Below are positions 51,096-60,155 of a stretch of 64,000 nucleotides of DNA, piece by piece. Origin of the DNA: an uncultured Aquimarina sp. (lineage in GTDB: Bacteria > Bacteroidota > Bacteroidia > Flavobacteriales > Flavobacteriaceae); contig NZ_CANLYD010000012.1 of NCBI RefSeq assembly GCF_947495315.1, positions 1 to 64,000 of the forward strand, written 5' to 3'. The position numbers and the translations under genes were made by a program. Below the pieces are notes generated by a model. It worked only from the letters and a program-made list of their open reading frames with translations, made no database searches and had not been told where the DNA came from. The stretch's first letter is position 1, and every line of letters begins with the position of its first letter.

Positions 51096-52037
51096 TTACG
51101 ATTCAACGCTCATACGTTTCTCTAGTTCGAGTTGTTTCTGCATTTGTTTTACAGTGAGTGTGCTGCCGTCATGACTCCATCCTGGAGGGCCAAAAATGTA
51201 CATAAATTTATGATACCAGTTTTTAGATTTTTTGGTGTCATTCCAGATATCTTTATACTCATGTGTAAGAATGACCCAAGGGTTATAAGAGTTTGGTGCA
51301 TGTGTTACTCCATATTGTACTTCAATATCATCGTCTAGTTCTTTCCAGGTTCCGAATATCTTATCAAAAATATTCAGGAATCCTCCGTGATTTTTATCCA
51401 TATACTCTACATTCTTGGCATGATGTACCTGATGCATTGTGTGTGTATTGAAAATCTTTTCTATAAAACCCATTTTTGGAATAAATACAGAATGTAATTG
51501 AAACTGCCATAATGCTTCTATACCAAGGCAAACAATAACCATTTCTGGAGGAAATCCTATGATTGGCATCCACATATAAAACAAAGGCTTGTATAAAAGA
51601 GTGAACCAGCCATTACGAACAGCTGTTCCGAGATTAAAGTTATCGGATGAATGATGCACAATATGGGCAGCCCAAAGTGCTCTTACCATGTGATTTTGTC
51701 TATGGAACCAATAATATGTAAAATCATCAGCTAATTGACATAGTAACCAGACATACCAAGCATAACTAAAAGATTCCCAACCCATAATATTAGTACGAAT
51801 ACCATTGACTTCTGGGTTAAAAAGGTTATACATAAAGGTAAATAGAACTACTGAAAAAACTGTTTTAAGAAAAGGACCTAAAAATGCTGATCCAAGACCC
51901 ATTGTAAAACTGGCGGATAAATCCTTCCAGTTATATAAGTTTTTATGGTCATCATGATTTTTACTGTAAGCTAATTCTACTAGAATGAGTACTAAAAATA
52001 AAGGTACTCCATACTTTAGGGGTTGAATAAAATCCAT
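51096..52037 (-). CDS. Sterol desaturase/fatty acid hydroxylase family protein
   Basis: 313 aa with four to five membrane helices and the di-iron histidine boxes HRQNH, HIVHHSSD and HTMHQVHHAKN, in the order of the FA_hydroxylase family. Members hydroxylate lipids or carotenoids at the membrane with O2. Cotranscription with the ALDH is likely, which could then oxidise an aldehyde product (inference). Confidence 0.92.
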   Translation of the reverse strand: MDFIQPLKYGVPLFLVLILVELAYSKNHDDHKNLYNWKDLSASFTMGLGSAFLGPFLKTVFSVVLFTFMYNLFNPEVNGIRTNIMGWESFSYAWYVWLLCQLADDFTYYWFHRQNHMVRALWAAHIVHHSSDNFNLGTAVRNGWFTLLYKPLFYMWMPIIGFPPEMVIVCLGIEALWQFQLHSVFIPKMGFIEKIFNTHTMHQVHHAKNVEYMDKNHGGFLNIFDKIFGTWKELDDDIEVQYGVTHAPNSYNPWVILTHEYKDIWNDTKKSKNWYHKFMYIFGPPGWSHDGSTLTVKQMQKQLELEKRMSVES

Positions 52038-52246
52038 TTTTAATTTTGTATACTACAATTGAAAATCGAAATATAGTGAGAATTTCCTGCAAAGTTTTAG
52101 TAATTGCAATTTTATGATGGATAAAGACGCATTTTTAACGCTTGTTTAGTTCACAAATATCTCTATTTTAAACAAAACGTGAATGTCTGTCATTTTATTT
52201 TGATCAGTTAACTATTATTTTTTTATTCATTAGCAGATGAAAATTA

Positions 52247-52672
52247 TTATTTAGCAAAAACCTGAGATGGATCTTTAAATGATTTGAATTCGAGCGCATT
52301 TCCACAAGGATCATAAAAAAACATGGTTGCTTGTTCTCCAACTTCTCCTTTAAATCTGATATATGGCTCGATTGCGAATTTCACGTTTTTTTCAGAAAGC
52401 ATATTAGCAAATTTTTGCCATATTTCCCATTCTAAAATAATACCAAAATGAGGCACAGGTACTTCTTTACCATCTACGCTATTATGCTGCTTAGTTTCTG
52501 AATCTGATTTTTGTTTGTAATGTATCACTAGTTGATGGCCAAAAAAATCAAAGTCCACCCAGTGATCACTGCTTCGACCTTCTTCTAATTCTAGTGTGCT
52601 GTTGTAAAAATCTCTGGCAAGATCTAAATTATCAACGGGGATCGCCAGGTGAAAAGGGGATAGTGTGTTCAT
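52247..52672 (-). CDS. VOC family (glyoxalase-like) protein
   Basis: 141 aa. FHLAIPVDNLDLARDFYNSTLELEEGR and MFFYDPCGNALEFKSFKD are the two beta-alpha-beta-beta-beta modules of the vicinal oxygen chelate fold, with candidate ligands His8, His69-region and Glu near the end. It may be a dioxygenase, an isomerase or a resistance protein; substrate unknown. Flanked by about 200 bp of AT-rich spacer upstream. Confidence 0.88.
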   Translation of the reverse strand: MNTLSPFHLAIPVDNLDLARDFYNSTLELEEGRSSDHWVDFDFFGHQLVIHYKQKSDSETKQHNSVDGKEVPVPHFGIILEWEIWQKFANMLSEKNVKFAIEPYIRFKGEVGEQATMFFYDPCGNALEFKSFKDPSQVFAK

Positions 52673-52722
52673 ATGTTGATTAATTTTTTATATTTTGAAT
52701 TTAAGGTTTAAGAGGTGAAAAA

Positions 52723-53679
52723 TCATTCTTTTACTTGATTCCAGATATCTAAATACATTTTCCAGTTACCGTTGGTCTTTTTCCAAACCACTACATACTT
52801 TCCTTTGTAACTTGTTTCTGTTCCATCATCATTTTTGTTCTTTCCTTTGTAATATCCATAGTCGTGTGCGGTATCACCGAGAATTACTATTTCTTCTGGT
52901 ATGATCTGATGTTCGATTGGAGTATAACCGGATGAACTTGTCCAACGTTTTTTAATGGCTTCATATCCCGAGATGATTGATGTATTATTTGGAAATATTT
53001 TAGCATCTTTAGTATAGATTTGAGCAATTGCTTCATAATCTTGTTTTAGATATGCAGTAGAAAAGGATTTTGCTATGGTTTTAATTTGTTCTTCATTAGA
53101 TAGTTTTTGAGTGGCATTACGTTTTATGCACGTTATTTTCCAGGTAGGGAACGAAATTGTTTCCTTAGTATCTACCCATTCTCCTAACCATTTAAAGCCA
53201 TCCTTATTGATGTCATAAAAATTGATTTTGTAAAAACCATCCATGCCATTTGGAGCTTTTTGTTCGCGATACAAAATAATTTTATCTTCTTTTTTATTTC
53301 CTTCCCAGGCTGATAGCACCGGAGTAGGAGAGGTGTTTGAATAATAGTGAACAAACCATCTACTGCTATCAGCAATGAATTGTCTGATACTACCAGAATG
53401 CTTGCCATCTTCTTTTAATGTTTGGTCCTGAACACCCATACCATTCATAATGTATTTAAATTCCCATGTCATTTTATTTGGTTTCGCCCAGGTTTGATCT
53501 GGGTTTCTGGATTGAGAACTACAATCGCAAATTCCGATTAAAGGATCAAAATCTTTTATTTCTTTTGGGGCTTCTGGATTTGGTCTTCCAAATGGATGTG
53601 CTTCGGAAGGTTCGTATTCACTCTGGGCAGTTAACAGTATAGGGGTAAGCATTAGTATACTTATTACTATTAATCTCAT
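52723..53679 (-). CDS. Exported two-domain protein: DUF1579-like plus SnoaL/DUF4440
   Basis: 318 aa with a signal peptide (MRLIVISILMLTPILLTAQ). Residues 40-195 (DFDPLIGICDCSSQSRN, WEFKYIMNGMGVQDQTL, GFKWLGEWV) resemble a DUF1579-type lipocalin-like domain. Residues about 200-318 (IKTIAKSFSTAYLKQDYEAIAQIYTKDAKIFP, VVVWKKTNGNWKMYLDIWN) are an NTF2/SnoaL-fold domain. Probably a periplasmic binding or stress protein. Monocistronic as far as I can tell. Confidence 0.82.
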   Translation of the reverse strand: MRLIVISILMLTPILLTAQSEYEPSEAHPFGRPNPEAPKEIKDFDPLIGICDCSSQSRNPDQTWAKPNKMTWEFKYIMNGMGVQDQTLKEDGKHSGSIRQFIADSSRWFVHYYSNTSPTPVLSAWEGNKKEDKIILYREQKAPNGMDGFYKINFYDINKDGFKWLGEWVDTKETISFPTWKITCIKRNATQKLSNEEQIKTIAKSFSTAYLKQDYEAIAQIYTKDAKIFPNNTSIISGYEAIKKRWTSSSGYTPIEHQIIPEEIVILGDTAHDYGYYKGKNKNDDGTETSYKGKYVVVWKKTNGNWKMYLDIWNQVKE

Positions 53680-53773
53680 AATATTTATGAATTGATTAGT
53701 AATGTAATTTACCTATTTTGAAATATTTATAAATAAAAGAGATTAGTAATTAGGATATAATTAACAACGAATA

Positions 53774-54643
53774 CTAGCGTTTTCGGTCACTTCGCTTTCT
53801 TTTTTTTGATGTTTCTGGACCTCGGGTAGCAGAACTTTTACCGTTATGGTTTTTGGTATTGAAACTTCTTGGGTTATTTCGTTGTCTTTTTGATGGTTTT
53901 TCTTCAACGACGGATGCTTCTTCGGTTTTACTAGAATCCCCGACATCAGAATTGATAATCTGTAATTCTTTTTCGGTTAAGTATCGCCATTCACCTACCG
54001 GAGTATCTAAACTGATATTCATGATGCGAATCCGTTTCAATCGTATTACTTCATATCCCAGGTATTCACACATTCTTCGAATCTGTCTATTTAGGCCTTG
54101 GGTAAGTATGATTCTAAAATCATATTTATTGATCTGTTCAACTTCGCATTTACGAGTTACCGTATCTAAAATAGGAATACCGTTTCTCATTCTTTTAATA
54201 AATTGAGGACTGATTAATTTATTTACAGTAACAATATATTCCTTCTCGTGATTATTTCTGGCTCTCAGTATTTTATTGACAATATCTCCATCGCTAGTCA
54301 GTAGAATCAGACCTTCACTGGGTTTATCTAACCGACCGATAGGAAAAATACGTTTTGGATAATTGATGTAGTCAATAATATTATCTTTTTCATTTTGAGC
54401 AGTGGTGCAAACAATTCCAATGGGTTTATGAAAAGCAAGATATACATGTTTTTCTTTGGGCTTATTAATGATTTCACCGTCAACCCTCACTTCATCTCCC
54501 AGAGCTACTTTTGTGCCCATTTCGGGTACTTTACCGTTTATAGTTACGCGACCTTGATTAATCAGTTTATCTGCTTCTCTTCGAGAACAGTATCCAACTT
54601 CGCTAAGAAATTTATTGAGTCTTGTAAGATTAGAGTTTTCCAC
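53774..54643 (-). CDS. rluF: 23S rRNA pseudouridine synthase, RluF type
   Basis: 289 aa. An N-terminal S4 RNA-binding domain (TRLNKFLSEVGYCSRREADKLI) is followed by the RsuA/RluB/E/F catalytic domain with Asp106 in PIGRLDKPSEGLILLTSDGD and RQIRRMCEYLGYEVIRLKRIRIM. RluF makes pseudouridine 2604 in 23S rRNA. The last 50 residues are a disordered, strongly basic tail (KPSKRQRNNPRS.. KKRKRSDRKR), longer than in E. coli and probably RNA-binding. Confidence 0.93.
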   Translation of the reverse strand: MENSNLTRLNKFLSEVGYCSRREADKLINQGRVTINGKVPEMGTKVALGDEVRVDGEIINKPKEKHVYLAFHKPIGIVCTTAQNEKDNIIDYINYPKRIFPIGRLDKPSEGLILLTSDGDIVNKILRARNNHEKEYIVTVNKLISPQFIKRMRNGIPILDTVTRKCEVEQINKYDFRIILTQGLNRQIRRMCEYLGYEVIRLKRIRIMNISLDTPVGEWRYLTEKELQIINSDVGDSSKTEEASVVEEKPSKRQRNNPRSFNTKNHNGKSSATRGPETSKKRKRSDRKR

Positions 54644-54665
54644 AATGCAAAGGTGATCATAAAAT

Positions 54666-55505
54666 TTAATCTTTCAAAAAATCAATGATCATATCATCCA
54701 CTTCATCAAAAAATAAAGAGTGTCCAAAATCCTCTGTAGTAATGAATTTTGCATTACTCCAGTTTTTGTGAATCTTCTCTGCACCAGAATGTGGAGCTAT
54801 ATCATCGTGTTTGTCATGTATCAATAATCCTGGATGTTTTAGATTTTTTACAAATTCTGCAATAGAAAACTCTTCAAAATGAAAGCCAAACTGATCCTTG
54901 AAATATTGGCTTAAAGCTCCCATAAATTTATCAGATAGTTTGAGGGTTTTTTGATACCCTTCCATAATCACAGATAATTCTGTAGGAGGTGCAAGTACCA
55001 CTAACTTTTCTATTTCGAGATTTGGAAACATAAATTGATGAAATATGGTGGTCATGCCACCGACAGAATGGCCAATAACATAGTTGGGGCGGTACAGCTC
55101 TACTATTTTTTGGAGGCATTCTGCATATAAAGGAACGCTAAGTGTTTTGCCAGAAGAATTACCGTGTGCAGGAGCATCAAAAGCTATGATATTATAGTTT
55201 TGTTGATGTAGTTTTTCTATAAGTGTTTTCCATCGATGACTATTACTATCCCATCCATGGACCATTAAAATAGTTTCCCCCATATTGGGCCAACGATAGG
55301 TTTGTAGATAATTTCCATTTACAGAAATGACTTCATCTTCTGCTTCTTCCAGAAAATATTCCTGATCAGGCAACACTTTTCCTTTTAATGGAGTAGAGAA
55401 TAAAATATAGGCTTTATGTAATGCCTTTTTTTGATTAAAAAAAAACAAGAGTAAAAGTTGTTTTCCGATCAAAATCGGGATGTACTTTTTTAGCTTTTCC
55501 TTCAT
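54666..55505 (-). CDS. Alpha/beta hydrolase
   Basis: 279 aa. ILMVHGWDSNSHRWKTLIEKL forms the oxyanion segment, the nucleophile elbow is VIGHSVGGMT (Ser), acid LLIHDKHDDIAPH and His in FGHSLFF. An N-terminal hydrophobic stretch (LIGKQLLLLFFF) may anchor it. It overlaps the cupin gene by 4 nt. Likely an esterase or lipase of unknown substrate. Confidence 0.9.
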   Translation of the reverse strand: MKEKLKKYIPILIGKQLLLLFFFNQKKALHKAYILFSTPLKGKVLPDQEYFLEEAEDEVISVNGNYLQTYRWPNMGETILMVHGWDSNSHRWKTLIEKLHQQNYNIIAFDAPAHGNSSGKTLSVPLYAECLQKIVELYRPNYVIGHSVGGMTTIFHQFMFPNLEIEKLVVLAPPTELSVIMEGYQKTLKLSDKFMGALSQYFKDQFGFHFEEFSIAEFVKNLKHPGLLIHDKHDDIAPHSGAEKIHKNWSNAKFITTEDFGHSLFFDEVDDMIIDFLKD

Positions 55506-55870
55506 AATTCTTCTCTATGTACAGACTCTATAGAAAATGCTGGAAGGCAAATCGAAATATACTCGCAAGCTGATTCGAAAGGGTTAGCATATTGGATTCT
55601 GGTATTTTTTTCGATTTTGATCGACTGCCCAGATTCTAGAACTACCTTTTCATCATCTATAATAAACTGTTTTTTTCCTCGAATGATATAAGTATATTCA
55701 TCAAATTCAGGTGTTTGGAATGGTTCGCTCCAACCTGGTGGTGCCATCATATGAGCAATACTAACCTGAGAATTACCGTCAGTTGCTTTTCCAAAATGCT
55801 CTTCGATTAATTTTCCATCTGTGGTAGGTACCACAAATGGCGATTTCTGAATTTGATATTTCTTACTCAT
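55502..55870 (-). CDS. Cupin domain protein
   Basis: 122 aa. A single cupin barrel: GWSEPFQTPEFDEYTYIIRGKKQFIIDDEKVVLESGQSIKIEKNTRIQYANP. The usual metal-binding His pair is not present, since the first motif has none; acid residues remain. It precedes the hydrolase with an ATGA overlap and follows the lipoprotein by 18 nt, forming a three-gene operon. Function unknown, perhaps a small-molecule sensor or isomerase. Confidence 0.87.
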   Translation of the reverse strand: MSKKYQIQKSPFVVPTTDGKLIEEHFGKATDGNSQVSIAHMMAPPGWSEPFQTPEFDEYTYIIRGKKQFIIDDEKVVLESGQSIKIEKNTRIQYANPFESACEYISICLPAFSIESVHREEL

Positions 55871-55888
55871 AGGATGAATCGTTAAAAT

Positions 55889-56455
55889 TTAATTAGCATC
55901 CCAGTTGATAATAAAATGCTTAATTGTTGCAGAATCAGGTATTTGTGAAGCGTCAATTTTTTTATCAGTATTAAACTTAAGTTCGCTTGGTAATTCTTTT
56001 TTGTCAATAGTTATAGATGCTTGTATGCTATCAACAAATATAACCGCAGCACTTAGCGTATTATTAATTTTGGTAATACTGTAATTGTCTTTAATATCTT
56101 TAAAAACTCCATCCACGGATAATCCTAATACTGTTTTATATCTCGGATCGATAATCTGAACACTTTCGATCACTGATGTTGGATCATTTTCTTCTCTGGG
56201 TTCTAGTGTTAATAGTTTTGCTCCGCCTTTTTCATAAATTTCAATTGTATTAGAAACATTTAGGAATTGACTATTTTTAGGCATTTTCACGATAGAATCA
56301 CTTGCGTAGATTGAATCTAATTGATTTACTTTTATAGTATTGGTCAGTTTTCCTATTCGATTATAAGAAATTTCGAAAGGATCTTGCTTTTTGTCTTTCT
56401 GACAACTTAATATCGTTATACAAATAAGTAAAAGGCAGCTAATTTTTTTAGACAT
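55889..56455 (-). CDS. Lipoprotein of unknown function
   Basis: 188 aa; lipobox ITILSC19. The body (RIGKLTNTIKVNQLDSIYASDSIV, IIDPRYKTVLGLSVDGVFKDIKDNYSITKINNTLSAAVIFVDSI) resembles YfeY-type DUF1131 lipoproteins only loosely. It heads the operon with the cupin and hydrolase, 45 nt after the HerA-like gene on the same strand. Confidence 0.72.
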   Translation of the reverse strand: MSKKISCLLLICITILSCQKDKKQDPFEISYNRIGKLTNTIKVNQLDSIYASDSIVKMPKNSQFLNVSNTIEIYEKGGAKLLTLEPREENDPTSVIESVQIIDPRYKTVLGLSVDGVFKDIKDNYSITKINNTLSAAVIFVDSIQASITIDKKELPSELKFNTDKKIDASQIPDSATIKHFIINWDAN

Positions 56456-56499
56456 AATAAGTTAATTATCCCAAGGTTAAACAAAGATTTGTATTGTGT

Positions 56500-58035
56500 T
56501 TAGCGCAATAATTTATTTAGAACTCCCAATGCACCTCTAATAAAGGTAGCACTTGTCAATACTTTGATGACAGCTTTTTCGGTAGTACTGGATCTTCTGC
56601 TTTTGGAACGAGAGCTAGAGGAACTTCTACTAAGTTTTTCTCGTTCTTTTTTAGCAGCAGCTTTGGCTTCTTCAGCTTCAGCTTTTTCTATTTTTTCATT
56701 AAGAATTTCATAGGCACTTTCTCTGTCAATATCTTCATTGTATTTCTTAGAAAGTGTAGATTTTTTTAATAATTTTTTTAATTCAGTTTCTGAAAGGATA
56801 TCCATCCTACTCATTGGTGCTCTTAGCATAGTTGCTGCAAGTGGTGTTGGACGGCCTTTTTCATCAAGAGCAGATACCAAAGCTTCTCCAATACCTAACG
56901 ATGTTAGTATTTCTTTAGTATCATAATATTCAGAAATTGGATAGTTTTCTGCTGTAAGTTTGATTGCTTTACGATCCTTTGCGGTAAATGCTCTTAGTGC
57001 ATGCTGAACCTTAAGTCCTAATTGACCTAAAACACCATCCGGTACATCTGTAGGGTTCTGAGTAACAAAATAAAGACCGACCCCTTTAGAACGTATTAAT
57101 TTTACAATACTTTCTATTTGATCCATAAGAGCATTCGAAGCTTGCTTAAATATCAAATGTGCTTCATCCAGGAAAATTATCAATTCAGGTCTTCCGCTAT
57201 CTCCTTGTTCCGGAAACGTACTATATACTTCTGCCAGAAGACTAAGCATAAATGTAGAGAATAGTTTAGGTTTATCCTGAATATCCGTTAAACGTATGAT
57301 ATTAATAAATCCTCTACCGTCATCATCCACTCTACATAAATCCTGTACATCAAAAGAGCGTTCTCCAAAAAATGCATCTGCTCCCTGCTGTTCTAACTCT
57401 ACAATCTTCCTAAGAATAGCACCTGTAGAAGCTGTAGAAATTCTACCATAATCTTTTTCTAATTCTTCTTTTCCCTCGCGAGTAGCGAACTGAAGTACTT
57501 TTTTAAGATCTTTTAAATCTAATAATGGCAATTTATTATCATCGCAATATTTAAAAATAATAGAAATAATACCAGCTTGTGTTTCAGTAACATCTAGTAT
57601 TCTGGAAAACAATACCGGGCCGAATTCACTTACGGTTGCTCTAAGTCGAACTCCGTCTTGCTCTGATAACGAAAGAATTTCTACAGGAAAATCTTTTGCT
57701 TCGAATGGAATTCCTATTTTTTCGTGTCGTTCATCAATTTTTGGATGACCTGGACTAGCAGCGGCTAGTCCACTAAGATCTCCTTTAATATCCATAAGAA
57801 GAACTGGTATGCCTTTTTCACTTAGATTCTCCGCGAGAACTTGTAGTGTTTTAGTTTTACCAGTTCCAGTAGCTCCTGCAATAAGTCCGTGTCTATTTAA
57901 TGTTTTTAGTGGAATCTTAACGTGAGCATTTGTCACGGTTTCTCCATTATGCATTGCTGCACCTAAGGCGATAAAATCACCTTTGGTAGTATATCCTTTA
58001 TTTATATGATCAAAAAATTCCTGATTACTACTCAT
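56500..58035 (-). CDS. HerA-like ATPase (DUF853/YjgR family)
   Basis: 511 aa. Walker A is HGLIAGATGTGKTKTLQ (Lys60), Walker B is LIIFLDEAHLIF, with the family motifs MDIKGDLSGLAA and GVGLYFVTQNPTDVPDGVLGQLG. The C-terminus has a Lys/Glu-rich coil and a Ser/Arg-rich linker (SRSSSSSRSKSRRSS), then a short helix. HerA/FtsK-type motor, probably moving DNA; no NurA partner is nearby, as usual for the YjgR branch. Confidence 0.93.
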   Translation of the reverse strand: MSSNQEFFDHINKGYTTKGDFIALGAAMHNGETVTNAHVKIPLKTLNRHGLIAGATGTGKTKTLQVLAENLSEKGIPVLLMDIKGDLSGLAAASPGHPKIDERHEKIGIPFEAKDFPVEILSLSEQDGVRLRATVSEFGPVLFSRILDVTETQAGIISIIFKYCDDNKLPLLDLKDLKKVLQFATREGKEELEKDYGRISTASTGAILRKIVELEQQGADAFFGERSFDVQDLCRVDDDGRGFINIIRLTDIQDKPKLFSTFMLSLLAEVYSTFPEQGDSGRPELIIFLDEAHLIFKQASNALMDQIESIVKLIRSKGVGLYFVTQNPTDVPDGVLGQLGLKVQHALRAFTAKDRKAIKLTAENYPISEYYDTKEILTSLGIGEALVSALDEKGRPTPLAATMLRAPMSRMDILSETELKKLLKKSTLSKKYNEDIDRESAYEILNEKIEKAEAEEAKAAAKKEREKLSRSSSSSRSKSRRSSTTEKAVIKVLTSATFIRGALGVLNKLLR

Positions 58036-58192
58036 AGTTGATGTAAATTTTGATAAAAATAGGAATCTTACCTATTCTATCGAAATGAATGTGATTTTGT
58101 TTTGGGTAAATTTATAATTTTTAAATCAATAAGAAGAGGTGTAGAAAATTATAGTTTACTTTTATATGTCATAAATCATAACCTCTAGTATA

Positions 58193-58645
58193 ATGAAAAA
58201 GATATATTTATTAATAATTCTAGTTGCCTTTTCGTTTAGTTGCAGTCATCGATCTGATTCCGGGACTTCAATCGTTTTTCATAAAACTCATGAGCCTAAA
58301 AAAGAGAATGCTCCATTTTCGGATGCCGTGCAAGTGGGAGATTTATATTTTCTTTCTGGTCAGATTGGGATGGATCACACGACACGTAAATTAGTAGCTG
58401 GAGGTGTAGAAGAGGAAACGAAACAAACTCTCGAAAATATTAAAGCTGTATTAAAGCAGCATGATATGGGTATGAATAATGTAGTGAAATGTACAGTTAT
58501 ACTTGCCGATATAAAAGATTTTGCCGCGTTTAACGAGGTTTATAAGACGTATTTTCCTCAGAAGCCAGCGAGAACTACTTTTGCGGCTAAAGGTTTAGCG
58601 GTCGGAGCGAAGATTGAAATAGAATGTATCGCTGCTAAAAATTAA
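58193..58645 (+). CDS. RidA family protein exported as a lipoprotein
   Basis: 150 aa. Lipobox VAFSFSC17 is followed by a complete RidA/YjgF/UK114 domain: PFSDAVQVGDLYFLSGQIGMD, TLENIKAVLKQHDMGMNNVVKCTVILADIKDFAAFNEVYKTYFP and the Arg of PARTTFAAKGLAVGAKIEIECIA. Cytosolic RidA deaminates reactive enamines; a surface- or periplasm-facing copy is unusual. Residue set for deaminase activity seems kept. Confidence 0.88.
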   Translation: MKKIYLLIILVAFSFSCSHRSDSGTSIVFHKTHEPKKENAPFSDAVQVGDLYFLSGQIGMDHTTRKLVAGGVEEETKQTLENIKAVLKQHDMGMNNVVKCTVILADIKDFAAFNEVYKTYFPQKPARTTFAAKGLAVGAKIEIECIAAKN

Positions 58646-58698
58646 AGTTAGATTACTTTTCCATACAGATTTTATAATTTTAATTATCTAATGTTGTG

Positions 58699-58706
58699 TA
58701 CCTTTG
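58699..58706 (+). promoter_or_regulatory. -7 promoter element of queE
   Basis: TACCTTTG is a perfect consensus and lies inside the N-terminal extension that would result from the ATG at 58696. That start is thus unlikely; from ATG 58714 the mRNA is almost leaderless. Confidence 0.65.
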
Positions 58707-58713
58707 CAGCCTT

Positions 58714-59343
58714 ATGCAAGAAAGTACAGAGAAATTGGTGAATGAGGGTAAGATGCTTCCGCTTATGGAAGAATTTTATACCATACAAGGAGAAGGGTAT
58801 CATAAAGGTACTGCTGCTTATTTTGTAAGAATTGGTGGTTGTGATGTTGGATGCCATTGGTGCGATGTAAAGGAAAGCTGGAACGCGGATTTGCATCCAC
58901 CTACTACAACCGATATTATTATAGAGAATGCAGTAAAATATAGCAATGTAGTGGTTGTTACGGGAGGAGAACCGCTAACTTGGGATATGACAGAACTTAC
59001 TAAAGGACTAAAAAACAAAGGTGCTCAAACTCATATCGAAACATCAGGAGCGTATACACTAACTGGTCATTGGGATTGGATATGTTTATCACCAAAAAAG
59101 ATAAAATTGCCTAAACAGGAAATATATAGTGAAGCTCACGAGCTAAAATGCATTATCTATAATAAGAATGATTTTGATTTTGCAGAGGAGCAAGCTGCAC
59201 AAGTTTCAGAAAATTGTGTATTGTATCTACAACCTGAATGGAGTGTTAGAGATAAAGTTATTCCATTAATAGTAGATTATGTAATGGAAAACCCTAAATG
59301 GAAGGTGTCTTTACAGACGCATAAGTACCTGAATATTCCTTAA
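58714..59343 (+). CDS. queE: 7-carboxy-7-deazaguanine synthase
   Basis: 209 aa from ATG 58714. A radical SAM enzyme: FYTIQGEGYHKGTAAYFVRIGGC43DVGC47HWC50 contains the CxxxCxxC cluster site, followed by VVVTGGEPLTWDM (GGE for SAM) and the QueE tail LQPEWSVRDKVIPLIVDYV..WKVSLQTHKYLNIP. It makes CDG from carboxy-tetrahydropterin in queuosine biosynthesis. No other que gene is in the window. Confidence 0.95.
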   Translation: MQESTEKLVNEGKMLPLMEEFYTIQGEGYHKGTAAYFVRIGGCDVGCHWCDVKESWNADLHPPTTTDIIIENAVKYSNVVVVTGGEPLTWDMTELTKGLKNKGAQTHIETSGAYTLTGHWDWICLSPKKIKLPKQEIYSEAHELKCIIYNKNDFDFAEEQAAQVSENCVLYLQPEWSVRDKVIPLIVDYVMENPKWKVSLQTHKYLNIP

Positions 59344-59408
59344 TTAACGCATTTTGATTACGGTTTTCTGCTTTTTTTAGAAAATTTAAGTGTTTGATTC
59401 TTAGCGAA

Positions 59409-59425
59409 TTACGGTTTAACCGTAA
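59409..59425. promoter_or_regulatory. Palindrome, candidate operator
   Basis: TTACGGTT-T-AACCGTAA is a perfect 8-bp inverted repeat with a one-base centre, followed by a partial repeat AGGGAAATATCCCCCT. It lies 200 bp before the first microprotein ORF and downstream of queE. Otherwise 59344-59562 holds no gene I can see. Confidence 0.4.
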
Positions 59426-59562
59426 ATATAAGGGAAATATCCCCCTATTTTTAATTATAAAAAGTAGGAATAAGACTACTTTATTAACATTAAATATCCA
59501 TTAAATGGTTTTTTGTCGATAAAAATTGTATTTTTATCAAATGCTTATGTTTTTTTAACATA

Positions 59563-59570
59563 TATGTTTG
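59563..59570 (+). promoter_or_regulatory. -7 promoter element of microprotein 1
   Basis: TATGTTTG is a perfect consensus, 53 bp before the ATG at 59624. Confidence 0.5.
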
Positions 59571-59623
59571 AAAATCATCAAAGTAGTTGTTAATTTTATG
59601 TAAATAATTAAAAACAATATACT

Positions 59624-59722
59624 ATGAGAAATTTTTACACTATTTTAAGTTTACAATTTAAATCTGTTATAACTTTTATTAAGGAGTTACCTTCTGCTTC
59701 AAGCCATGTAATAAGACATTAA
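59624..59722 (+). CDS. Microprotein 1 of a tandem three-copy family (32 aa)
   Basis: ATG to TAA, 33 codons. The product begins MRNFYTILSLQFKSVITF and ends IKELPSASSHVIRH. It aligns without gaps with the ORFs at 60190 and 60553, also 32 residues: F4, Y5, K20, E21, L22, P23, A25, S26, S27 and I30 are identical in all three. N-terminal half is hydrophobic/amphipathic, C-terminal half polar and basic. A perfect -7 box precedes it and a strong terminator follows. Function unknown; a secreted or membrane-active peptide is possible. Confidence 0.7.
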   Translation: MRNFYTILSLQFKSVITFIKELPSASSHVIRH

Positions 59723-59770
59723 TAATTATAATACATAAAACCCAAATTCTATGTATTTTATAAAATTGTA

Positions 59771-59802
59771 AAAGGGATTATCTAACTGACAATCCCTTTT
59801 TA
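59771..59802 (+). terminator. Rho-independent terminator after microprotein 1
   Basis: AAAGGGATT (59771-59779) pairs with AATCCCTTT (59791-59799) with a following T-run. Confidence 0.9.
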
Positions 59803-59991
59803 TATGTAATTTGCTATTTTTACATTTTCCAATTATTCCATTATATAGGTATAATTGAATAAGTTATAGAGTCTCAAAATTGAAAACCTCTTGATAATAT
59901 TAGATAAGGTATACATTAGGTACTTATAAGTGACATGTTTTAATCTAATTTCTTTCTTTTTGAGGAGTGTTGTCTGCTAACAACTTAAAAA

Positions 59992-60016
59992 ACAGGGGGA
60001 TAAGCCCCTTTTTTTG
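59992..60016 (+). terminator. Second terminator, possible small RNA end
   Basis: GGGGG-ATAAG-CCCC followed by TTTTTTT is strong, yet no ORF lies between it and the previous terminator. A weaker hairpin (GTTG..CAAC) sits just upstream. The stretch 59803-59991 may encode a small RNA or be a decayed fourth copy. Confidence 0.75.
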
Positions 60017-60155
60017 TGTCTTTTTCTGTAGGGTAATTCTTCGTAATTTAACATCAATGCTTTCGATTATGTCTTTATGTCGGAGATAGATGATTTTATA
60101 TCTAAAATTTGAATTTCTGTGTGTTAATTTTTTTTACTCATATCTAATAGAGATT

